Translations under genes and position numbers: made by a program
Notes under the pieces: model-generated
The model's input: only the letters and a program-made list of their open reading frames with translations
Databases searched by the model: none
What the model was told of the DNA's origin: nothing
From: Bryum argenteum
Taxonomy: Eukaryota; Streptophyta; Bryopsida; Bryales; Bryaceae
Assembly (NCBI GenBank): GCA_037043015.1
Contig: CM073327.1
Span: 16,660,727 to 16,724,726, forward strand
Direction of reading: 5' to 3'
Length of the DNA: 64,000 nucleotides
Shown here: piece after piece, positions 57,130 through 64,000 of the stretch
Position numbering within the stretch: the stretch's first letter is position 1
Layout: each line of letters starts with the position of its first letter

Positions 57130-58080
57130 TCATATCATGCCACAGAGAAACACAGAATCAAACAAAAATCTTGCACAGTAAGGCATTTAGATCTTTGAAA
57201 TAAGATCACCACTGGTTCCTGACGCACGAGTGGCAGCAGCATCCTAGAAAGAACACTTGTGAGCCTCACAGTTTACTAGGACGAAGTGGACATTGCCACT
57301 CAGCACGGACGAAGCTTCTTGTGAACCACTCAATTCCATCAACTGTAACCACTCCATTCAAATTAACTGAAAGTACATGTACAGTGAACGACCACTTCTC
57401 ACTGCCAAGGGACAATACTCTAGTCACTTCAAATCTTCGAAAGCATCAAATGCAGCGAGACAAATCAAATAAAAAGTGCACACTATACTCACTCTTATAG
57501 GAGCTTTCAAACTACTTAAGACCGTGACCAATACTTTCACACGGACAGGACGTATATGCACGGACAAGAGTGTTTGCAACCTTCATAGATGCATGCAACT
57601 ACCTCAAAGGGCCAGACGCCTCAAAATCCCTGATCTGAATGTTAAAAGTAATACTCAATGCAAGAAGAGTTCTGACCAAGAAGATCATCGAGTACTTTTC
57701 TTCATTAGCTCAACCTCCTCAGTCTAATAGGAGCTATCAAATACGATGAAAAATGCTTCACTTCGTATTGCAAGGGCGACAAAAATGTGTGCAACTTCAC
57801 AGATGCTGGTAACTACCTCAACAAGAACTCTGAAAAAGAACGCCGTTCTGAGCAAATTTCAATGCGGCGAGAAGTTCTAACTACGAACTGCATCAAAAAC
57901 TCTTTCATCATTATCTCAAGCACCTCATTCTAATGGGAGCTTTCAAACAATCTACAATCTGCTCTAAAAATGGTTAAACTCAGAAAATTGAAGGAATACG
58001 AAGAAGTATAACTTCAGCATCTCAAGCTCCAGAATCGGCACCTTACGGAATCGCGAGGTTCCTTAAGATGAATTGAGTTC
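57130..58080. repeat. 3' flank of the calmodulin-like gene with a diverged tandem duplication
   Basis: Units of about 210-235 bp start at 57496, 57730 and, partially, 57935 with TAGGAGCTTTCAAA, TAGGAGCTATCAAA and TGGGAGCTTTCAAA. The first two also share GCAACYTTCAYAGATGC and AACTACCTCAA, and near their ends CTCATTAGCTCAACCTCCTC-like sequence. No gene was found. Confidence 0.6.
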
Positions 58081-58081
58081 G

Positions 58082-58576
58082 TCATTGCGAATTCATGAGG
58101 AGGCAAAAGTCTTCAAACGTGACCTGTTTCCGATCACAACCAGTAGCAGTTCGCAACATATCATGAACTTCCTCCGGCGACAAAGACTGACCTAATTCTC
58201 CCATGACACCGCACAAGTCGGCTTCGCTTAAGACGCCATCGCCGTTACGATCCAAAACACGAAACATATCTTCAAGAAACTTGTTCCCCGGAGCGCTTTC
58301 CGGCTGCGGAATGAGTGACAGAAACTCCTCGAAGTCCACCGCGCCGTTGCCGTCCCTGTCCGCGAGCGAGATCATGCTCTCTACATCCTCGTCGCAAAGA
58401 TCGGTGCGCACCGAATGCTGCAAGAAGTGCATCAAATCCTCCGATTTGATTGTGCCGTCTCCGTCTCTGTCCATCAAGTCGAACGCCTCCTTCATTCTTG
58501 CATTGCTGGAGCGTGAGTTTTGAAGCTTTCTATGGTGCTTCATCGAGCTCTCTCCTGCTGTCCCCTCATAACACAT
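58082..58576 (-). CDS. Calmodulin-like EF-hand protein (CML), intronless
   Basis: Calcium sensor of 164 aa, encoded without introns as is common for plant CML genes. After a basic 27-residue N-terminus come four EF-hand positions. Loop 1 is D36-D47 (DRDGDGTIKSED), loop 2 is D73-E84 (DRDGNGAVDFEE), loop 3 is D109-D120 (DRNGDGVLSEAD). Loop 4 (about 145-156, TGCDRKQVTFED) has lost the first acidic ligand and is probably non-functional. Loops 1 and 3 end in Asp rather than Glu at position 12, which in known EF-hands lowers Ca2+ preference. No membrane or targeting signal is obvious. A downstream ATG at residue 12 or 28 could also serve as start. Targets are unknown. Confidence 0.9.
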   Translation of the reverse strand: MCYEGTAGESSMKHHRKLQNSRSSNARMKEAFDLMDRDGDGTIKSEDLMHFLQHSVRTDLCDEDVESMISLADRDGNGAVDFEEFLSLIPQPESAPGNKFLEDMFRVLDRNGDGVLSEADLCGVMGELGQSLSPEEVHDMLRTATGCDRKQVTFEDFCLLMNSQ

Positions 58577-58579
58577 CTT

Positions 58580-60865
58580 GTTAGCAAAGCGGGAACGGAG
58601 AACAATGCTTTTAGTGATAGAATTCTAAGAAGAGTATTCTAGAGAGGATTTCTGATTCAGGAGCTTCAAGGGGATTGTGAGAATGGGAATAGATTGGAAG
58701 TGAAGCAGGTCGGCTTTTTGTAAGGGACTAATCGGCTAATACTTGAGGCTCAAGCTGTGAGTAGTAAGTAGTGACTGCTGCGGCTTTACTAGTTTTCCGA
58801 CAACGTGGGCTCCGCAGGAACGTTCAGTTCGAGAAGGTTCGTGGCTCTCTTCGTCGGTTCTCCTGATCGAATATATCGTCGGGAGCGCTGTTTCCGTCGC
58901 TCCTTCTCGTTGGATCTTTGTCGTTGTGGCGGACGAAATATGTACAGTAGAAGACTTTTGGTTTAGTCTTCTATGCTGTAAGCAAGAAGACTATTGCAAA
59001 ACATTCCGTCCATCTGTGACACTTTAAAGTAATAGTAACAAGTCGTGTGGGACCTCAAATGCAAATGGATTTGTAGAACATTCAAATATTAGGTGAGATT
59101 CCTCTACTTAAAATTTGGAAGCGTTTGCCTTAGGACTTTGGTTTTTGAGGGTTTGGATACTTGTGAAGAAGATATTGTTTCAATATGGTTTTTGATCAAT
59201 TTATGACAATGACTTTCTTTAAGAAATGGTACCAATTAGTACCACTTTTTAGTTTTTAGGTATTTGTGTAGGGTTCCACCAGAATTTATACCAAGAATGT
59301 TTGGTTCCACCAGAATTTCCACCAAAAATGTTTGGTTCCACCAAGCTTAGTAGAAATGTTGGTCGAGAGTCAAGTAAAAATTCTCCACTATTGAATGGTG
59401 TTCATTATATGAGGTGCCACAATTACTCCACATAGATATGAAATGGCAAGAGATCAGTTATATTTTTGAGAATATTGCATAGAGACTAATAAAACTTATG
59501 AAATTTCTTATGATAATATGTATGCCTTTGATTGGGCATCTTCCAAGGCTCACCACTACTCCAAAACTTGCGGTGTAAGGGAAACTCATCATTTAGTCTC
59601 CAAAAGTCCCACACTTGTTGGGGCCCTGCTCTCTCTCTAACATCTCAACAATTTCTATTGCCGTACTCATGTCACCACCTATTAGTGATGTCTTATTTGA
59701 GCAACGAGTTTTTTTAAAAAAATAATAATTTATGGTCACCTATATTCTGCACTCACAAAATGAATTTTATATAGAATGAGACAAGCTTCAAAATGAACTA
59801 TAACTAGGACTGGAAGTGTATATTGATTTGTGAAACAAATGGTTGTTCTTTCACGCGATTAGCATGTAGTCCAATTGCTAATCTCGTAAGACTTGAGAGA
59901 GATCTCTAACAACTAGTGTACTCCCTCTTATCTATATAAACTTTGCCCTAATTTGTCTCAAATCTAAAACCATGGATAGATGTGAGATGACCTAAGGTAG
60001 ACATTACAACTGGTAATGAATTACAATGGCATTGTACATGATAAATGATAAATGATCATGTACAATGACATTGTAGAACACTCCTATGTATTCCAGAACA
60101 CTTTATAGTTCTCAGACCAGACTCTTTTTGAGATCACAATGAATTTTCAAACTTTCAAAAAAAAATTCGTTACCGGCTGGTACCCGACTGTACTGTCCAT
60201 CATCAAAAAAGAAGGGCAATACTGTATAAAATTGCTTAGACTGTAACGTCATGTTCCATGAGGCCATCACTGCAAGCGGGAGCGACGTTTGAGAATTCAT
60301 TCTAAATTTCTCAGTAGCCAAAATTCAAATTTGAAATACTGCTGTTATTGATGACCTTCTGCAAGAACTGGTCATAGATCTAAATTTGGGAAAGTACATG
60401 GAGGGTTACACAACCAGGAGAAGCAGTCCTATGCCTGTACCCTCCTCCTCCTATGTCATATTGTATAGATTCCAGAATCCCCAATTTTGTGTTCTCCTAC
60501 TCCATGGTTGTTTGTAGAAATTACCAAAAAGCATCGAATCTCTGGACGAAGAAATACACGATAGCGGGAACATGTAAAATACAAGTGTTTGAAATTCAAG
60601 AAACAACATTCCTTCTAGAAAGATCATCTTCGTGAAACAGACTCCCTTGCAATCGGGGTCAAAGAATTCGGCAATAGCCATTGAACCCAACTCGCTAGCT
60701 AAATGAGGTCTTACTCACCCTCATCACACTGATTGCTATGATACAAGGCTTTAAAGAGCCAGACTGAAGGAGAAAATTGTCAAGCTCTGCCCCAAATGTT
60801 CGAAATTGCAAAGGTCTTGAAAGCTCCAGTGCGAACATCGTGGAAATGAAACAGGATGTTCACTG
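58580..60865. other. Intergenic, no gene seen
   Basis: The first 400 bp are the likely promoter of the calmodulin-like gene. A 40-bp direct repeat (TTTGGTTCCACCA, GAATTT) lies at 59270-59345. The rest is AT-rich, with no family-like frame. Confidence 0.45.
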
Positions 60866-60871
60866 CCCTTG

Positions 60872-62338
60872 TTATGCGACAGTGATTAGTTCACCGCTCT
60901 TGCAAGTGCCGACATGAATGTGTAACACCTTGTTCTTGATATCCAGAACCTTGGCACATTGTCTCCATGGTAACTGCAGATCGTATCCATTGTTATGAGT
61001 ATTAATGGAAAGTTGAGAGTAAGGTAAGTTTGCAATGAGTGGTTATTGAGCAGGCTTTGTAAAGAGAAGAGAGCAAGGGCTTACCGAGAAAAACTTGGTG
61101 GACGCTCGTTCGCTCACGACATGGATGCTCTACACTTTCGATGGACCGAACCCTCTTGACCAGCAGTAATTCTTCGTCTTCTCCTAGTCCACGCTCGCGA
61201 GCCACTTGTACACTATCAGCACCCGGGAACTGCTTGCGACTTGCTGCATCTCCTCCATGTAGAACAAGTACGGCTTCTTGCACACTGATGTTTCACTTGG
61301 TCGCGTGTCGAATGCGAACTCCAGTGACTTCACGTCCCTGTTCCATGCTATAAACATCGTCTCCACCCGAGTCAACAACCGCGGCAAAATAATTTCAGGG
61401 AACACCTGCACGCACCCGCGAAGTAACGTTACTGAGCCCCTCAATCAGAAAAGTGGCTTTAGTTCCACACGCCTTCTGCTAAAGAGCTGCAGCTCTCGAA
61501 GACTGCTTTCATGCTCAACCGGGGACCGTCGAATTTGCTCCTCATCAAGGCCACTGCTCATCATTCAAGCGCCCATCCACATCGTCGGCTCCAAGTTTGA
61601 CCAACTTCGTAGTTCAAGAGTACCTGGACTACGTAGCCCGTCGAAATTGAGAACGACAGGCTGTTTTTCACGTCGTACGCTACTGATTGCTGCAAGAAGC
61701 TCCCAGGCTCCGTCCATGCCCTTCGTTAGCAACCTCAGTCCTTCCAAGTGAGACATTTCGGGAAACATCGGGTCTAGAAGCTCCAAGTGATGCATGGAAA
61801 TGAATGGTGTCACTGGATGAGACGCGAGTATCCCATGCGCATTACCGAACACATCAAATTGTGCACATAAAGATGTCAGGAAACAAAGTCAGTACGCTGG
61901 TGCTCCAATTTGAACGTAACATTCGTGATCTGAATAAAATTTCACAAACCACAATCCAAGCTTATACATTCACCAACATTCAAGAATGCAACATGAGACT
62001 ACTCGATAATTCTTCAAAACTATACGTAAATAAGCCTGCTCCGCTACATCCTCACCTCGATCACACGCTGTTACAAGACGCTCAACGAACCGTCATATGA
62101 ATCCAATGAATTCCTAAAATCAACTCCTACATTCCAAAAGTAAAAAAAAACGCGCTTCTCACCTGGTGAAAATCCACCTTCTCGCGTCAGTGGCACGCCC
62201 AGTTCTGTTATGCAAGCGTGGAGTCGATCGTCACTCCCGAACAACGACGGGTACCGCTCCAGGCACTCGTCCTGCATATTTGCCACTGCCTCTGCCAAAG
62301 GGTAGCTGATCGCAAAGCCCCCGCCGCCGGAAGCCATG
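60872..62338 (-). pseudogene. C-terminal half of a DUF604 (fringe-related GT31) glycosyltransferase, damaged
   Basis: Exon-like blocks on the minus strand: 62338-62163 (SGGGGFAISYPLAEAV, YPSLFGSDDRLHACITELGV, PLTRE), about 61860-61624 (FDVFGNAHGILASHPVTPFI, SMHHLELLDPMFPEM, then FLQQSVAYDV and STGYVVQ), 61405-61184 (VFPEIILPRLLTRVETMF, FAFDTRPSETSVCKKPYLFY) and 60973-60872 (LPWRQCAKVLDIKNKVLHIH). These are the standard DUF604 landmarks. The N-terminal half of the family (donor-site DDD region) is absent. Defects: no AG acceptor before the second block (an AC stands there), one extra base near 61722-61727 that shifts the frame, and a TAG at 61184 followed by family-like text in other frames. 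A living gene would need these to be sequence errors. Confidence 0.7.
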
Positions 62339-62411
62339 CTGTGACTGAAGTGATCATTTTGTCTGTGACTCTCTGAGTTGCTCCCGATGTACCATCGTCA
62401 AGTAAGCAGAC

Positions 62412-63472
62412 CTGTAGCCATAATTCGCACGGGACGCATTTCGTCGTGGGTTCAACACTATGATGTTGAATGCCTCCTCCAGCTGAAGAAAGCTTGTGAA
62501 GCTGGAAAAGATATGCGACATACTGTCCATGTTCACTTGCCACGTGACTTCCGTGTCAAGCCTGTAGTTGTGAAATAGTAAATTCGTTAAGCTTGGCCAC
62601 AAACTCCGTGAGTAAAGTACATGCATCACAAATGCCACCCCGTTCTAATGATATGAGCATTTATACAGGGAATTTGACGATAGCAATAAAACAAGGGAGG
62701 AACATACTTGGTCTCGGATGGATCTACCCTTCGTGATAAAGCTACAATCGCCCTCTCAAAGACTTTGGTAACTCCAGCATCCATTTCAATAGAATGTACT
62801 GAGTAACTGCCAAAGGACGGGGAAAGAAAACAGTTAGTGAAGTGGAGATGGCCTTATCTTCAAGAAATCAACTGCTTCTGTCGCTTAACAAGACAAGAGC
62901 TTACTTGTAGTGGGTATTACTAACGAGGGGAAGATGGTGCCTCTGATTTCCATCTCCATTTGCGCGATAGAAAGGAGTCAACGACTCTCCTCGCTGTGGA
63001 ACACGAGTATGTTCTATCAGATGGTCTATGTTTGTAAACCACCGCTCCAATTCTGCTTGTCCCAACTTGATATCTGCGACACCATAGCCGCAAATTATAA
63101 GAAACTTCTTTACAAAGTACCGAACTGACCCAAGACAAGATGCTGGCCTCTGTCAGGTCAGTCTGATCCTGTGTAAGTGTGGGCTCATCAGTATTGTACA
63201 ATCCCGTTTTGAGAAAGCACTGATTGAATACTAGTCGAAAATTAATTGCACCCTGTGGCATGACATACTGATTTGATGAAATTTTCCAGCTTGCAACTAG
63301 TAGTGTGCAATCTCATTTAAGCAAGGAAAGTCTTCTGCTCTGTGCTCTCTATGCTTGAAAGTTGCAGTACCTTGATTTCTCTCTCCGTTGAAGCCCACAA
63401 AGATGAGATTAATCGGGATAGGAATGTGACCTGCATCAATTTCTTCCAGCTTCAAGTAATATCCCAAGTATC
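62412..63472 (-). CDS. SPOT1-like (At5g58100-type) protein, N-terminal exons only
   Basis: Four exons on the minus strand in matching phase: 63472-63371 (YLGYYLKLEEIDAGHIPIPI, NLIFVGFNGERNQ), 63073-62905 (LGQAELERWFTNIDHLIEHT, RVPQRGESLTPFYRANGDG, HHLPLVSNTHY), 62806-62708 (YSVHSIEMDAGVTKVFERAI) and 62561-62412 (TWQVNMDSMSHIFSSFTSFL, FNIIVLNPRRNASRANYGY). From memory of plant proteomes these resemble the large membrane protein SPOT1, needed for pollen or spore wall pattern in Arabidopsis. I hold this assignment with moderate confidence. The first exon must lie beyond 63480 or outside the window. Instead of the expected downstream exons, the last donor (TACAG|GTCTGC) faces the DUF604 exon at 62338 in compatible phase. 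Confidence 0.55.
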
Positions 63473-63479
63473 CTGGACA

Positions 63480-64000
63480 TCATGTTGATTAGACACACTC
63501 CCTAAATCGAGCATCAGACTAATAACAGGAAGTAGTACTTATGTGCACCAGTACCTGCCTTCGTATAATGTTTTTGCCTAATATTTTTAATGGATATTCC
63601 TATACTGCAAAGTGTATGCGGTATAATTTGCAAAGTCAGATTTCAATTTTAAAACCCTCATCAGAAATTTATAAGTCTCAGGTCTTAGAAGGGTAGCTTG
63701 AACTTACTCTTCTTTTAAATTTATGTTACCAAAATAAGTTATTGACCCAATTATTACTCAAGCTCAATGTGACCCAAGTCAAAAAGTTTACCAATGTGAC
63801 AATGGCACCTTCCGAAAATTACAAAAAACAACCTTGAAAGTTTTTAGTAATTTCTGAATTGTTTCGTTCAAAATTTGTCAAAGTTTGAGATATCAGAATT
63901 GTTCCGAAATTCTTTTCTTCAAAATTTACAAACTCATTACGATACCTACTTATTGTTCATTTTTTTCTCAAACCAAATATATTTTACAGGATACATGTTT
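63480..64000. other. Right edge, no exon recognised
   Basis: AT-rich. It may be an intron of the SPOT1-like gene, whose N-terminal exon (signal or membrane segment) is not seen here. Confidence 0.4.

Overview
The window reads as nuclear DNA of a land plant. The genes are intron-rich with GT-AG borders, several proteins carry chloroplast or mitochondrial presequences (plastid ribosomal protein bL12c, a plastid SDR, an ADCK2-type ABC1 kinase), and plant families such as DUF604 glycosyltransferases, SPOT1-like proteins and FAR1/MULE and CACTA transposons are present. Compact genes in AT-leaning spacers suggest a bryophyte or other early-diverging plant. That is an impression, not a proof. I see no rRNA, tRNA, CRISPR array or prokaryotic operon.

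Left part (1-31.8 kb). A MIC10 cristae gene (+) is followed by a two-exon gene for a 57-residue protein with a mitochondrial-type leader (+). Broken pieces of the splicing factor YJU2 (-) come next. Then follow a 13-exon ABC1/ADCK2-type kinase (+), a six-exon glycolipid transfer protein (-), a five-exon plastid NAD(P)-binding SDR (+) with a likely GC-AG intron, a five-exon GT47 exostosin (-) and a 12-exon ERV41/ERGIC2-like gene (-).

Middle part (34-45 kb). A 13-exon ERV46/ERGIC3-like gene (+) is divergent from the ERV41-like gene, so both subunits of one ER-Golgi retrieval receptor sit next to each other. An intronless ORF of 647 codons that I cannot assign lies on the minus strand at 39.1-41.0 kb. 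After a degenerate LRR-like stretch comes the intronless bL12c gene (+).

Right part (45-64 kb). This part is rich in transposons. A complete 3.5-kb non-autonomous CACTA element (50166-53694) with matching TGT target-site duplications splits an older MULE/FAR1 transposase relic. Two MITE types are present, and one has a second copy at 21.6 kb. An intronless calmodulin-like gene (-) is at 58 kb. At the right edge the N-terminal exons of a SPOT1-like gene run in splice phase into a damaged C-terminal half of a DUF604 glycosyltransferase.

One pattern runs through the window. Noncoding parts of genes, above all 5' leader introns, contain old, diverged tandem duplications with units of roughly 80-490 bp. 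All four large leader introns I could place (MIC10, ABC1 kinase, ERV41, ERV46) show it, as do several 3' flanks.

Exon coordinates were worked out by hand from splice signals, phase and family resemblance. No alignment or database search was run.
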